64,000 nucleotides of DNA from contig NZ_FXSZ01000002.1 in the NCBI RefSeq assembly GCF_900182575.1, forward strand, positions 186,001-250,000, given 5' to 3'. The position numbers were made by a program, and so were the translations under genes. Of the stretch, positions 27,151 through 36,234 are shown piece by piece. Numbering within the stretch: position 1 is the stretch's first letter; each line of letters begins with the position of its first letter. The notes beneath the pieces are model-generated. The model did not search any database, was not told the origin of the DNA, and worked only from the letters and a program-made list of their open reading frames with translations. The stretch is from Solitalea koreensis. Its GTDB lineage: Bacteria; Bacteroidota; Bacteroidia; Sphingobacteriales; Sphingobacteriaceae.

Positions 27151-27188
27151 AAAAAGACCCTCACACAGTTAAGTATAAGGGTCTTTTT
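27151..27188 (-). terminator. argS terminator
   Basis: AAAAAGACCCT (27151-27161) pairs with AGGGTCTTTTT (27178-27188) over 11 bases with a 16-base loop. The U-run is present on both sides. It lies 18 bases after the argS stop and so ends the minus-strand argS transcript. Confidence 0.85.
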
Positions 27189-27205
27189 TGATTATTTAAA
27201 CCGAA

Positions 27206-28975
27206 TTACATTCGTTCAGGTACTTCAATGCCCATCAATCCCATGCCTCGTTTTATAACATCACCGGTAAGTTTTGATAACTGCAAACGGAAGTTACGAT
27301 CGTGTTGAGAAATTTCAGGTTTGAGAATCGGGTTGTCATGATAAAATTTATTGTAAGCCTTTGCTAGCTCATAAAGGTAATTACCGATCACTGCCGGACT
27401 ATAATTATCAGCGGCGTCAATTATTACTGACGGAAACTTATCTAATTGTTGAATCAATTCACGCTCATCTTTATTAAGAGGGAATACTTCACCATAAGTA
27501 AAATCACTAGAACCACTTTTACGCAGAACGGATTGAATACGCGCGTATGAATATTGAATAAATGGACCGGTATGCCCTTGAAAATCGATCGATTCACTTG
27601 GATCAAACATCATACGTTTTTTCGGGTCCACCTTTAAGATATGATATTTTAAAGCCCCCAATCCAATCTTTCTGAAAAGCTCAACCTTTTCCTGATCATT
27701 AAAGTCATCAACTTTGCCCAAGGCTTCAGTGTATTCACGCGAAGTATCAATCATTTCCTGAATCAAGTCATCAGCATCAACAACCGTTCCTTCACGTGAT
27801 TTCATTTTACCGCTTGGCAAATCAACCATTCCGTACGAAAGATGATATGAACCTTTGGCAAACTCTTTACCTAATTTATTAAGAATCAAGAATAATACTT
27901 TAAAGTGATAATCTTGTTCGTTACCAACCACGTACACCGATTTATCCATTTTAAAATCACCGTACTTAAGCTGAGCAGTCCCCATATCCTGAGTCATGTA
28001 AACCGAAGTTCCATCAGAACGTAAAACCAGTTTTTGATCTAAGCCATCTTCAGTAAGATCGATCCACACAGAACTGTCAGGTTTTCTAAAGAAAACACCT
28101 TTTTGTAGGCCTTCTTCAATGATCTCTTTACCTAATAAATAGGTATTCGATTCATAGTAGTATTTATCAAAGTTAACACCTAGTTTTTTGTACGTTTCAT
28201 CAAAACCCTCATAAACCCAGCCGTTCATCATTTTCCAAAGGTCGATTACCTCCTTGTCTCCTTCTTCCCATTTTTTCAGCATTAGCTGAGCTTCAATCAT
28301 GAGCGGAGCTTGCTTTTTGGCATCATCTTCGGCTACGCCTGTTGCCTTTAATGCATCGATTTCCTTTTTATATTCTTTATCAAAAATCACATAATATTTA
28401 CCTACAAGATGATCTCCCTTTAAACCACTCGAGGCAGGAGTTTCTCCGTTACCAAATTTTTTCCAAGCCAACATCGACTTGCAAATATGAATACCGCGGT
28501 CGTTAACCAAATTCACTTTGGCAACATCGTATCCTGCTCCTTTTAAAATTTCGGCAACAGAATACCCTAATAAATTATTACGTACATGGCCTAAATGCAA
28601 AGGCTTATTGGTATTGGGAGATGAATACTCCACCATAACTTTCTGGCCGTTTGGTTGAGCAAATCCAAAGTTTGGCGTATTGCATGCAATTTTAAAACGA
28701 TTTACCCAATATGAATCGGCAATAACAAGATTTAAGAATCCCTTTATTACATTAAAATCAGCAACTTCAGTAACATGATTTATTAAATAGGCACCAATGG
28801 CTGTTGCAGTAGCATCAGGTGATGTTTTTGAAAAACGAGTAAAAGGAAAAACAACTATTGTGATATCACCTTCAAATTCTTTTCTAGTTTCCTGTAGCGT
28901 TACGGCAGATGCTTCGATATTTTGATCAAAGAGAACCTTTACAGCCTCAATGGTTTTTTGAACAATAAATTCCAT
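27206..28975 (-). CDS. argS: Arginyl-tRNA synthetase
   Basis: Class I synthetase charging tRNA-Arg, 589 residues, normal length. The N-terminal Add-1 domain is followed by the HIGH-type motif SSPNTNKPLHLGHVRNN. MTQDMGTAQLKYGDFKMDKSVYVVGNEQDYHF is the typical Rossmann block. SGKMKSREGTVV takes the place of KMSKS, as is usual in ArgRS. The DALR anticodon-binding domain ends in LMGIEVPERM. It is divergent from the arginine-metabolism genes. A TAATTTTG promoter element ends only four bases before the ATG, so the mRNA may be leaderless or nearly so. Confidence 0.98.
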   Translation of the reverse strand: MEFIVQKTIEAVKVLFDQNIEASAVTLQETRKEFEGDITIVVFPFTRFSKTSPDATATAIGAYLINHVTEVADFNVIKGFLNLVIADSYWVNRFKIACNTPNFGFAQPNGQKVMVEYSSPNTNKPLHLGHVRNNLLGYSVAEILKGAGYDVAKVNLVNDRGIHICKSMLAWKKFGNGETPASSGLKGDHLVGKYYVIFDKEYKKEIDALKATGVAEDDAKKQAPLMIEAQLMLKKWEEGDKEVIDLWKMMNGWVYEGFDETYKKLGVNFDKYYYESNTYLLGKEIIEEGLQKGVFFRKPDSSVWIDLTEDGLDQKLVLRSDGTSVYMTQDMGTAQLKYGDFKMDKSVYVVGNEQDYHFKVLFLILNKLGKEFAKGSYHLSYGMVDLPSGKMKSREGTVVDADDLIQEMIDTSREYTEALGKVDDFNDQEKVELFRKIGLGALKYHILKVDPKKRMMFDPSESIDFQGHTGPFIQYSYARIQSVLRKSGSSDFTYGEVFPLNKDERELIQQLDKFPSVIIDAADNYSPAVIGNYLYELAKAYNKFYHDNPILKPEISQHDRNFRLQLSKLTGDVIKRGMGLMGIEVPERM

Positions 28976-28979
28976 GCCT

Positions 28980-28987
28980 CAAAATTA
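28980..28987 (-). promoter_or_regulatory. Possible -7 element of argS, very close to the start codon
   Basis: TAATTTTG on the minus strand fits TAnnTTTG and ends 4 bases before the argS ATG. If used, transcription would begin at or next to the start codon (leaderless). A chance match in AT-rich DNA is possible. Confidence 0.3.
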
Positions 28988-29111
28988 TTAAATCTGCTGT
29001 AAAATCATCCATTTTAAATTACAACTCCCTGACTTTGTAAGAAAATAAAATGCTTTTTTAAAATTCCATAATTTTCAAAAACCTAGTTTAAATCATTTAA
29101 ACACATCAAAT

Positions 29112-29143
29112 AGCCCAATTACCGGTTCTACGGGCTTTTTTTT
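29112..29143 (+). terminator. Plus-strand terminator with no annotated gene in front of it
   Basis: AGCCC (29112-29116) pairs with GGGCT (29132-29136), followed by eight Ts. It lies upstream of the promoter for the arginine deiminase-like gene and downstream of the divergent argS start. No plus-strand gene ends here, so it may end a small RNA or stop antisense transcription. Confidence 0.55.
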
Positions 29144-29190
29144 GAGGGAGGGTGTAAAAAGTTAATGATTTATTATATCGATATTTGATA

Positions 29191-29198
29191 TAGATTTG
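29191..29198 (+). promoter_or_regulatory. -7 promoter element of the arginine block
   Basis: TAGATTTG, an exact TAnnTTTG, 19 bases before the ATG at 29218. Transcription would start around 29205, leaving a leader of about a dozen bases and downstream of the terminator at 29112-29143. Confidence 0.55.
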
Positions 29199-29217
29199 TG
29201 CTCCAATTAGTGTTTTT

Positions 29218-30675
29218 ATGAGTTCAATAAATGTAGAAAATAAAATAAATGTAACATCTGAAGTCGGCACCCTACGTCGTTTATTAGTACACAGTCCGGA
29301 TAGCGGATTGGGGAAAGTAGTTCCTTCAAAAGCTCAAGATTGGCTATTTGAGGATATTGTTCATTTAGATACCATCCGAAAAAAGGAGTACGATTACTAC
29401 GTTAAAATTTTGCTTTATTTTCTTGATCCTGAGAAAGTCAAAGGGAAGCTTAATCAAATAGATTCAGAGGAGTCAAAACGTGTTTTTTTTAAACCCGATA
29501 ACGCAAATTTTCATCATTCAAGTAAAGTTGTCGAGCTTCAAGTACTATTATCTGATATTCTAAAAGAAAAGAACATCAAATTAAAAATGGTGGCTTCAGT
29601 TTGTGCTTTAGAAAATTGCACTTATGAGCTCCAATCAGAATTGATGGCTATGCCGCCGGTTGCGCTTGCAAAAACACTTATTTCAGGATCAATCGATGAG
29701 GAGCGCATGATCTTTGCTCCGATTCCGAATTTCATTTTCACACGCGACATCGGTATTACCATCAATAATTTTATTTTATTGAATAAACCGGCTAAACAAG
29801 CACGCTCACGCGAGTCTTTGTTGGCTAAATATATTTTCTTTAATCATGAAATCTTTGCTGATTACAAAGAAAACATCATAGAAATTCCGGAACATGTTCA
29901 TCATTTCCTTCTCCCCAATGAAGAAAATCAAGATCGCCGGATTACGTTAGAAGGCGGTGATGTGATGGTAGTAAGCAAAGATCACGTACTCATTGGATGT
30001 AGTGAACGTACCTCACTTTATGCTTGTAACCAGGTTGTAAAAACACTATTCAAAAAAAATGTGGTGAAGAAAGTTACGGTCGTTAAGATTCCTAAAAAAC
30101 GTGATTTTATGCATATTGACACCATCTTCACCCAGGTTAAACGCAATATGTGGGTTTTATTAGGATCATTAGGACGTAAATCAGATGCCATAAACGTTCG
30201 TGTTACTGAAATCATGGAAGAGTTGAAAGATGTGAAGAAAGATGATAAGATTCAGATTATGCAATTCAATATTGCTAATCCGCTTCAACCAACTTACTTC
30301 GAATATTTAGAAGATCTATTAGATGATATCAGCAGAAATGATCTTGGAAGTACAGAAGAAACCAGGTTTATTTATTCAGGAAACAACAAATTTCCGTATG
30401 ATGCCCGTGAACAATGGACCGACTCTTGTAATCTTTTAGCTTTAAGGGAAGGTGTTGTTGTAGGTTACGATCGAAATGATAAAACTGAGGAGGCATTTAA
30501 AGAAAATGGCTTTTCATCTATTCATGCGCACGAGTTGCTTAAAAAATTAGAAAATGGTGAGCTAAATCCTGAAACGATGACTGACACTATTATTCTTATG
30601 CCATCTGCTGAATTATCTCGAGCAAGAGGAGGTTTTCATTGTATGAGTATGCCGCTGTTAAGAGATGAGGTCTAA
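29218..30675 (+). CDS. Arginine deiminase-like guanidine-modifying enzyme
   Basis: A 485-residue protein of the pentein superfamily, closest in appearance to arginine deiminase (arginine to citrulline and ammonia). Motifs: EVGTLRRLLVHSPDSGL at the start, FTRDIG, LEGGDVMVVSKDHVLIGCSERT (substrate Asp), MHIDTIFTQV (catalytic His) and GGFHCMSMPLLRDEV at the very end with the catalytic Cys475. All catalytic elements are therefore present. It is about 75 residues longer than classical ArcA. No ornithine transcarbamylase or carbamate kinase gene is nearby. A CtlX-like gene follows 15 bases downstream, so its citrulline could be hydrolysed further. The promoter is at 29191-29198. Confidence 0.85.
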   Translation: MSSINVENKINVTSEVGTLRRLLVHSPDSGLGKVVPSKAQDWLFEDIVHLDTIRKKEYDYYVKILLYFLDPEKVKGKLNQIDSEESKRVFFKPDNANFHHSSKVVELQVLLSDILKEKNIKLKMVASVCALENCTYELQSELMAMPPVALAKTLISGSIDEERMIFAPIPNFIFTRDIGITINNFILLNKPAKQARSRESLLAKYIFFNHEIFADYKENIIEIPEHVHHFLLPNEENQDRRITLEGGDVMVVSKDHVLIGCSERTSLYACNQVVKTLFKKNVVKKVTVVKIPKKRDFMHIDTIFTQVKRNMWVLLGSLGRKSDAINVRVTEIMEELKDVKKDDKIQIMQFNIANPLQPTYFEYLEDLLDDISRNDLGSTEETRFIYSGNNKFPYDAREQWTDSCNLLALREGVVVGYDRNDKTEEAFKENGFSSIHAHELLKKLENGELNPETMTDTIILMPSAELSRARGGFHCMSMPLLRDEV

Positions 30676-30690
30676 CTTTAAAGATTAAAA

Positions 30691-31611
30691 ATGCAAACAA
30701 CCAATCACATATTAATGATAAGGCCGGTAAGTTTTGGCTTTAATGAAGAAACTGCTCAAAGCAATGCTTTCCAAGTGCGTAACGATGAGCAAAATGAAAC
30801 GGTACAACAAAAAGCACAAATAGAGTTTGATGGTTTTGTTGAAGTGTTGAGAGCAAATGGTGTGGATGTAACGGTGGTGAATGATACTCAAAATCCACAT
30901 ACGCCTGATTCTATTTTTCCCAATAATTGGGTTTCATTTCACAACGACGGAACGGTTATTCTGTATCCTATGCAGGCTGTAAATCGTCGTTTGGAACGTC
31001 GTACGGATATTTTGGATCAATTAAACACTCATTTTGATCTTAAAAAAACGATAGATTTCAGCCATTTTGAAACTGAAAGTCGTTTTTTGGAAGGAACCGG
31101 AAGCATGGTTTTAGATCGTGATAATAAAATCGCTTATGCATGTCTTTCACCTAGAACCGATGATAAAATACTGAATGAATTTTGTAAGGCCGCTGGTTAT
31201 AAAAAAGTAGCATTCATTTCAGTTGATGATCAAGGAAAACAAATTTATCATACTAATGTAATGATGTGTATAGGCGATAAATTTGCGGTGGTTTGCTTTG
31301 ATTCAATTCCGGATCCTGAAGAAAAAGAAAACGTTCTTGCCTCTCTTGTAAATTCAGGTAAAGAAGTGATTGAAATTAGCTTTGAACAGATGAACAAATT
31401 TGCCGGAAATATGTTACAAGTCCTGGGTAAAAATGGGGAAAGTTTACTAATTATGTCGGAACAAGCCTACAAGTCATTAATGCAAGAACAAATAGCAAAA
31501 CTAGAGCAATTTAGTAAGCTGGTTTATGCACCAATTTATACGATTGAAACCAACGGAGGAGGCAGTGCACGCTGTATGATGGCCGAAATTCATCTGCCTT
31601 TTAAAAATTAA
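30691..31611 (+). CDS. ctlX: Citrulline hydrolase CtlX-like amidinotransferase-fold protein
   Basis: A 306-residue pentein-fold protein matching the CtlX group, first linked to citrulline use in Francisella (citrulline to ornithine, ammonia and CO2). Visible motifs: ILMIRPVSFGFNEETAQSNAFQ at the start, DSIFPNNWVSFHNDGTVILYPM (guanidine/ureido-binding region), FLEGTGSMVLDR, a His in YHTNVMMCIGDKFAVVC, and the C-terminal ETNGGGSARCMMAEIHLPF with catalytic Cys295. It is 15 bases downstream of the arginine deiminase-like gene and surely co-transcribed. Dimethylarginine dimethylaminohydrolases share the fold, so the exact substrate is inferred. Confidence 0.85.
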   Translation: MQTTNHILMIRPVSFGFNEETAQSNAFQVRNDEQNETVQQKAQIEFDGFVEVLRANGVDVTVVNDTQNPHTPDSIFPNNWVSFHNDGTVILYPMQAVNRRLERRTDILDQLNTHFDLKKTIDFSHFETESRFLEGTGSMVLDRDNKIAYACLSPRTDDKILNEFCKAAGYKKVAFISVDDQGKQIYHTNVMMCIGDKFAVVCFDSIPDPEEKENVLASLVNSGKEVIEISFEQMNKFAGNMLQVLGKNGESLLIMSEQAYKSLMQEQIAKLEQFSKLVYAPIYTIETNGGGSARCMMAEIHLPFKN

Positions 31612-31677
31612 TTGTAAATTACTATCTATTAGCTCTTTTAGTTTTTCTTTCTAAACTAATAATTTATTACTAAAACT

Positions 31678-31685
31678 TATATTTG
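31678..31685 (+). promoter_or_regulatory. -7 promoter element of the arginine decarboxylase gene
   Basis: TATATTTG, an exact TAnnTTTG, 15 bases upstream of the start at 31701. It suggests the decarboxylase can be expressed separately from the two upstream genes despite the gap of only 89 bases. Confidence 0.5.
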
Positions 31686-31700
31686 CGCAAATTTTAAAGA

Positions 31701-33086
31701 ATGCAGAGTTACCAGGAATTCCTTGACCTAAGCGTTGGCTTCCCTCAGGATGGTTTTGATATCATCGATGATGAATTATATTTTAATGATCTAAACCTTA
31801 TGGAACTAATTGAAACGTATGGTACTCCCCTACGTTTTACTTATGTGCCATTGATTTCTAAAAAGATTCAACAGGCCAAATTGTTATTTCAAAAAGGTAT
31901 AGTGAATAATAATTATCGTGGTAGATACATTTATACTTACTGTACAAAGAGTTCGCATTTCCGTCATGTCGTTGAGGAAGCGTTAAAAAATGACATTCAC
32001 TTGGAAACCTCGTCAGCATTTGATATGCCGATGATTGATGCACTCGAGAAAAAAGGCGTTGTAAGTAAAGATGTTTATGTAATCTGTAACGGATTTAAAA
32101 CCAGTCAGTACAAGCAATATATTGTCGATATGATCCATGATGGATTTACCAACATTATGCCTGTATTAGATAATAAGGAAGAGTTTTATTTCTATGATGA
32201 TGAGCTCGATCAGGAGTGTAACCTTGGGATACGTATTGCATCAGAAGAGCAGCCCGATTCACAGTTCTATACCAGCCGTTTAGGCATTCGTGCGGAAGAT
32301 ATCATTGACTTCTATCATAATCGAATTGAAAAGAATCCGAATTTCAAGATTAAGATGCTGCATTTCTTTATCAATTCAGGTATTCAGGATTCTCCTTATT
32401 ACTGGAATGAGTTGGAAAAATACGTAACTCTTTTCTGTAAGTTCAAAAAAATCAATCCAGACCTTACCATGCTCGACATTGGTGGAGGTTTTCCGTTTAA
32501 AGATTCGTTGGTTTTCGATTTTGATTACGAATACATGACCAATGAGATCATTAAACGTATCAAAGAAATCTGCTCGGAGCATGATGTTGAAGAACCGGAT
32601 ATCGTTACTGAGTTTGGTAAATATACCGTTGCTGAGGCTTCTGGAATTTTATATAAAGTATTAGGTCGCAAACAACAAAACGATCGTGAAAGATGGTTAA
32701 TGTTAGATGGTAGTTTTATTACCAACTTACCTGATGTTTGGGCCTTAAATCAAAAATATATTCTTCTTCCAATAAATAATTGGGATGCAGAATACGAACG
32801 TGTAAATCTTGGAGGTATCACCTGCGATGGTCAGGATTACTATAACCAGGAAGCACATATGAACTCTGTGTATATGCCTAAAACACGTAAGGTTCAGTAT
32901 TTAGGATTTTTTCACACCGGGGCTTATCAGGATGTATTGAGCGGCTATGGAGGCATTCATCATTGTTTAATGCCAACACCTAAACACATTCTTATTCGCC
33001 GTAACCGTGATGAAACATTTAACTATGAAGTATTTGGCGAAGAGCAGAATTCTAAGCAGGTAATGAAACTTCTCGGTTACGCTTAA
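31701..33086 (+). CDS. speA: Arginine decarboxylase, fold III PLP type
   Basis: A 461-residue PLP-dependent decarboxylase of the short Bacteroidota SpeA form, making agmatine from arginine for polyamine synthesis. The PLP lysine is Lys83 in IYTYCTKSSH. The glycine-rich PLP-phosphate loop is MLDIGGGFPF, and substrate-side motifs include VTEFGKYTVAEASG, LGGITCDGQDYYN and FFHTGAYQDVLSGYGGIHHCLMP. E. coli SpeA is ~200 residues longer. Orthologues with this length and N-terminus are typical in the phylum, though a related diaminopimelate/ornithine specificity cannot be fully excluded. A strong bidirectional terminator follows. Confidence 0.88.
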   Translation: MQSYQEFLDLSVGFPQDGFDIIDDELYFNDLNLMELIETYGTPLRFTYVPLISKKIQQAKLLFQKGIVNNNYRGRYIYTYCTKSSHFRHVVEEALKNDIHLETSSAFDMPMIDALEKKGVVSKDVYVICNGFKTSQYKQYIVDMIHDGFTNIMPVLDNKEEFYFYDDELDQECNLGIRIASEEQPDSQFYTSRLGIRAEDIIDFYHNRIEKNPNFKIKMLHFFINSGIQDSPYYWNELEKYVTLFCKFKKINPDLTMLDIGGGFPFKDSLVFDFDYEYMTNEIIKRIKEICSEHDVEEPDIVTEFGKYTVAEASGILYKVLGRKQQNDRERWLMLDGSFITNLPDVWALNQKYILLPINNWDAEYERVNLGGITCDGQDYYNQEAHMNSVYMPKTRKVQYLGFFHTGAYQDVLSGYGGIHHCLMPTPKHILIRRNRDETFNYEVFGEEQNSKQVMKLLGYA

Positions 33087-33120
33087 TCATAAGTTATCCG
33101 GAAAATAGTATAAGTTTTAT

Positions 33121-33155
33121 AAAAAATGGCCTCGAAATATTCGAGGCCATTTTTT
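33121..33155. terminator. Strong bidirectional terminator
   Basis: A perfect 15-base stem (33121-33135 with 33141-33155), loop AATAT, with A-run and T-run on the two sides. It lies between the arginine decarboxylase gene (ends 33086) and the convergent pseudouridine synthase gene (ends 33177) and can serve both. Confidence 0.92.
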
Positions 33156-33176
33156 ATAATGAGTTTTTTTAAATCT

Positions 33177-33896
33177 CTAACTATCGAATTTATCTAATAG
33201 TTTTATGAAGGTAGCAAAGTCTTTAGGGTACTCAGCTTCAATCGTAATATTTTCGTCATTCGGAAGAGCAAAAGTTACTTGCTTAGCATGTAGTGCAAAA
33301 CGCTTAATAAGCGGTTGTTCCTCTTCATCTTTTGAAAACTTATATCCTTTTTTTATAGCTGACAATTTAGGATTGTGGCCACCATACATTTCATCAGCAA
33401 CAATAGAAGCCCGCTGAGTAGCCAAGTGAATACGAATTTGGTGCATTCTACCCGTTAATGGTAAGCATTCAACCAGAGTAAAATGCTTATAATATTTTAA
33501 AGAGTTAAAATAGGTTTCAGCTCGCTTACCTTCATAACGATCAATGGTTACGTTTCCTTTTCCTAGGTTTGCGATAGGCAGATCCACTAATTTATTATCG
33601 AAAACATGAGTGCCTTCAATAACTGCATGGTATACTTTTTTAACTTGTCGGTGCTCAAACTGCATAGAGATGCAACGATAAGCTTCAGGATTTTTAGCAA
33701 AAATCAAAGCCCCTGAAGTTTCTTTGTCTAGACGATGACAAATTTGTGCTTCATCCCAATATCTTTTAGCCATTCGAAGCAAATTCAATTCACCACCATT
33801 GCGCTCATCAATCGATGCAAGAAATGGGGGTTTATTTACAACGATTACATCATCATTTTCAAAAATTATAAGATCTTTAAACTGCGGAAACTTCAT
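33177..33896 (-). CDS. RluA-family pseudouridine synthase
   Basis: A 239-residue RNA pseudouridine synthase without an S4 domain. Catalytic motif I is CHRLDKETSGALIFAK, with the essential Asp after Leu. VYHAVIEG, PLTGRMHQIRIHLA (motif II/III) and FALHAKQVTF are the other conserved blocks. Its compact form is closest to the RluA/TruC type, which modifies 23S rRNA or tRNA uridines; the exact site cannot be deduced. It stands alone on the minus strand. A TAAATTCG, one base off the -7 consensus, lies just upstream of the start. Confidence 0.92.
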   Translation of the reverse strand: MKFPQFKDLIIFENDDVIVVNKPPFLASIDERNGGELNLLRMAKRYWDEAQICHRLDKETSGALIFAKNPEAYRCISMQFEHRQVKKVYHAVIEGTHVFDNKLVDLPIANLGKGNVTIDRYEGKRAETYFNSLKYYKHFTLVECLPLTGRMHQIRIHLATQRASIVADEMYGGHNPKLSAIKKGYKFSKDEEEQPLIKRFALHAKQVTFALPNDENITIEAEYPKDFATFIKLLDKFDS

Positions 33897-33968
33897 GTCG
33901 CGAATTTAGGAAAATAATAGTAGATGATTACATAGATTATTCTTGTATAAATTCATCTATTCGAACAA

Positions 33969-35075
33969 TCAATTCTGAGCAATTACTTTGTTTGAATTAG
34001 GAGAGTTAACTTCTATTTCAAACATTTTTGGCCAGTTTTTACCCGTTACAAAAAAATGTTTACTTGTTGGATCATAAGCTATTCCATTCAATACATCTAT
34101 TTTCGGATGTTTGTCGGCCTCTGTTAGTAAAGAAGAGAGATCTAAAAAACCTAATACTTTGCCAGACTCTGCATCAATAGAAATGATGTAATTGGTTTGA
34201 TAAACGTTCGCGTAGATTATTCCATTAACATACTCCAATTCATTAATATCTTTTATTGAAGTGCTATTCGAATACACCTGAATGTTTTTTACATCTTTCA
34301 ATGTAATCGGATCCATGAATGTTATACATTCAGAACCATCTGTTTTGAGCAAGTATTTATCTGTGTGAGTCATCCCCCAACCTTCGCTAGTTTTTGGGTA
34401 ATTAAAGGTTTTTTCGATGGCAAAGGTTGATAGATTGCGAACGTAACCCACGCCTTCACGGTAAGTAAGCTGATAAATTTTATTATTGAAAATGGTAATT
34501 CCTTCTCCAAATTTATCTTTATCCAAGGCACTGCATTTCTTAACCTTTCCATTTTTCAAATTCACCAATCGAATGTCTGAAATGCCATATTCTCCTGTAC
34601 TTTCATATAATTTTCCATTATGAAATTCTAAACCTTCTGTATAGGCTTTAATATCATGAGGATAAGTTTGAACAACTTTATAGTTTAATTGAGCCGGAGC
34701 TTCATTCGAATAAATAGTAAAATTTGAAGTAATAACCTGTTTGTTTTGCTTTACAAAAATTTCAGCGGTTAACTGGTGTACTCCTAGTCCAACTATATTT
34801 GCATCTAGTCTAAAAGAAGAAGAGTCTGTTGTATTTTTTAATCTGTTACCATCTACTTTATAAACAATCGAGTCAGGAGCTGAGGTAGCAGTTTGCAACT
34901 GTATTATTAAAGGTGTTCCGGAAACTAATAGACTTCCATCATTTGGACTAACAAAGTGGTCAGCAGGATTTTCTGGATTCGAATTTTGAGAAGGAGTTTG
35001 TTTACACCCACTGATAAACAAACAAAAAGCAAGAACAAAAGATATTCTTGCAACATTTTTTTGAAAACCTAACAT
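33969..35075 (-). CDS. Plant-type glutaminyl-peptide cyclotransferase lipoprotein
   Basis: A 368-residue lipoprotein (signal through LAFCLFISGC, lipidated Cys24). Residues ~35-125 are an Ig-like domain (LLVSGTPLIIQLQTATSAPDSIVY). The C-terminal ~240 residues are the five-bladed beta-propeller glutaminyl cyclase (Glu_cyclase_2): VVQTYPHDIKAYTEGLEF, LYESTGEYGISDIRLVNLKNGKV, FGEGITIFNNKIYQLTYREG and DVLNGIAYDPTSKHFFVTGKNWPKMFE. The enzyme turns N-terminal Gln into pyroglutamate. In Bacteroidota many exported proteins begin with Gln after signal cleavage, including several in this window, so it probably caps those. Family usual length is ~260; the Ig-like addition and lipid anchor are common in this phylum. 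Confidence 0.9.
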   Translation of the reverse strand: MLGFQKNVARISFVLAFCLFISGCKQTPSQNSNPENPADHFVSPNDGSLLVSGTPLIIQLQTATSAPDSIVYKVDGNRLKNTTDSSSFRLDANIVGLGVHQLTAEIFVKQNKQVITSNFTIYSNEAPAQLNYKVVQTYPHDIKAYTEGLEFHNGKLYESTGEYGISDIRLVNLKNGKVKKCSALDKDKFGEGITIFNNKIYQLTYREGVGYVRNLSTFAIEKTFNYPKTSEGWGMTHTDKYLLKTDGSECITFMDPITLKDVKNIQVYSNSTSIKDINELEYVNGIIYANVYQTNYIISIDAESGKVLGFLDLSSLLTEADKHPKIDVLNGIAYDPTSKHFFVTGKNWPKMFEIEVNSPNSNKVIAQN

Positions 35076-35196
35076 ATGGAGGCAAAGAAAGTAAAAAAGG
35101 TTAAAGGTTAAAAGATTTAAGGTTATTAACTTATACGATTGCGAATCAATTACATTAGCATCTTGCCTTTAATCTTAGGATCTAAACCTTAATTAA

Positions 35197-36234
35197 CTAT
35201 GCTTTTTTTAATGTAAAACCAAAAGTGGTTCCAATGCCTGGACTACTGCGAACATTGATGGTTTGATTATGAGCCTCAATAATGTGTTTCACAATTGCTA
35301 ATCCCAAACCAGTTCCTCCTCCACTTCGCGATCTACTTCTGTCGACTCTGAAGAATCGTTCAAATAATCGAGGAATGTGCTCTGCTTCAATTCCAATACC
35401 ATTATCAGAAACTTCAATCAAAATATTTTCATCCATATCATACAAACCAAGCAGTGTGCGACCGCCAGTATTTCCATATTTAATGGAATTAGAAATTAGG
35501 TTTACCAAAACCTGACGAATACGTGATTTATCGGCCTCTACAATGAACGGGGCATCGGCCCCTGCTTTAAAGCCAAACTCGATTTGCTTTTCTCTGGCCA
35601 TAAACTCCAATGAGTCGAAAATATCTTTGGTAAGGTCATGAATATCAAACGTTTCCATTTCCATGGTCAGGTATCCTGACTCCAATTGAGAAATTGATTC
35701 AAGATCTTCAACCAACGCAGCTATACGGTCGGTACTTTTGGCAGCTTTTGTAAGAAAATGTATGTTAATATCAGGATCATCCATTGCCCCTTCTAGCAAA
35801 GTATGTATATAGCCTTGAATATTAAAAATAGGTGTTTTAAGTTCATGCGAAACATTTCCCAAAAACTCTTTCCGAAATTCTTCGTTCTTTTTTAGTTGCT
35901 CAATTTCTACTGTTTGATCTTCGGCCCATTTCAAAACGTCTTTAGTGACTTCTGAAATAGGGTCTTCAATTATCCCAAAAAGAGGAGGCAACAATGGATC
36001 ACTCTTTTTAGTTTTTAATTGATGTATACTTTTGTAGATGAGTTTTATCTTTCGGTAGATAAAAAATTCTAATGCATAGAGTGTAAGCAGGTACGAAATT
36101 GCAAATGTTAACGCACTGGAAATACTTACTTCAAGCCATTTTGATTGAAAAATAAGAGAAATAACGCTGACCACACAAGTTAAAATAGTAGCCGTAAGAA
36201 AAGCAATAATGCGTGGTGTAGGATTCTTTATCAT
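35197..36234 (-). CDS. PhoR-like sensor histidine kinase
   Basis: A 345-residue kinase with two N-terminal membrane helices (IIAFLTATILTCVVSVISLIF and ISSALTFAISYLLTLYALEF) separated by a very short loop, so there is no real periplasmic sensor. A linker of ~60 residues leads to HisKA with FLGNVSHELKTP (His130), then HATPase boxes: VLVNLISNSIKYG (N), EVSDNGIGIE (G1) and GGGTGLGLAIVKHIIEAH (G2). Its start overlaps the end of the response regulator gene by 4 bases (ATGA type), so they form one translation-coupled pair. The PhoR-like call rests on domain layout; no phosphate genes lie nearby. Confidence 0.93.
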   Translation of the reverse strand: MIKNPTPRIIAFLTATILTCVVSVISLIFQSKWLEVSISSALTFAISYLLTLYALEFFIYRKIKLIYKSIHQLKTKKSDPLLPPLFGIIEDPISEVTKDVLKWAEDQTVEIEQLKKNEEFRKEFLGNVSHELKTPIFNIQGYIHTLLEGAMDDPDINIHFLTKAAKSTDRIAALVEDLESISQLESGYLTMEMETFDIHDLTKDIFDSLEFMAREKQIEFGFKAGADAPFIVEADKSRIRQVLVNLISNSIKYGNTGGRTLLGLYDMDENILIEVSDNGIGIEAEHIPRLFERFFRVDRSRSRSGGGTGLGLAIVKHIIEAHNQTINVRSSPGIGTTFGFTLKKA

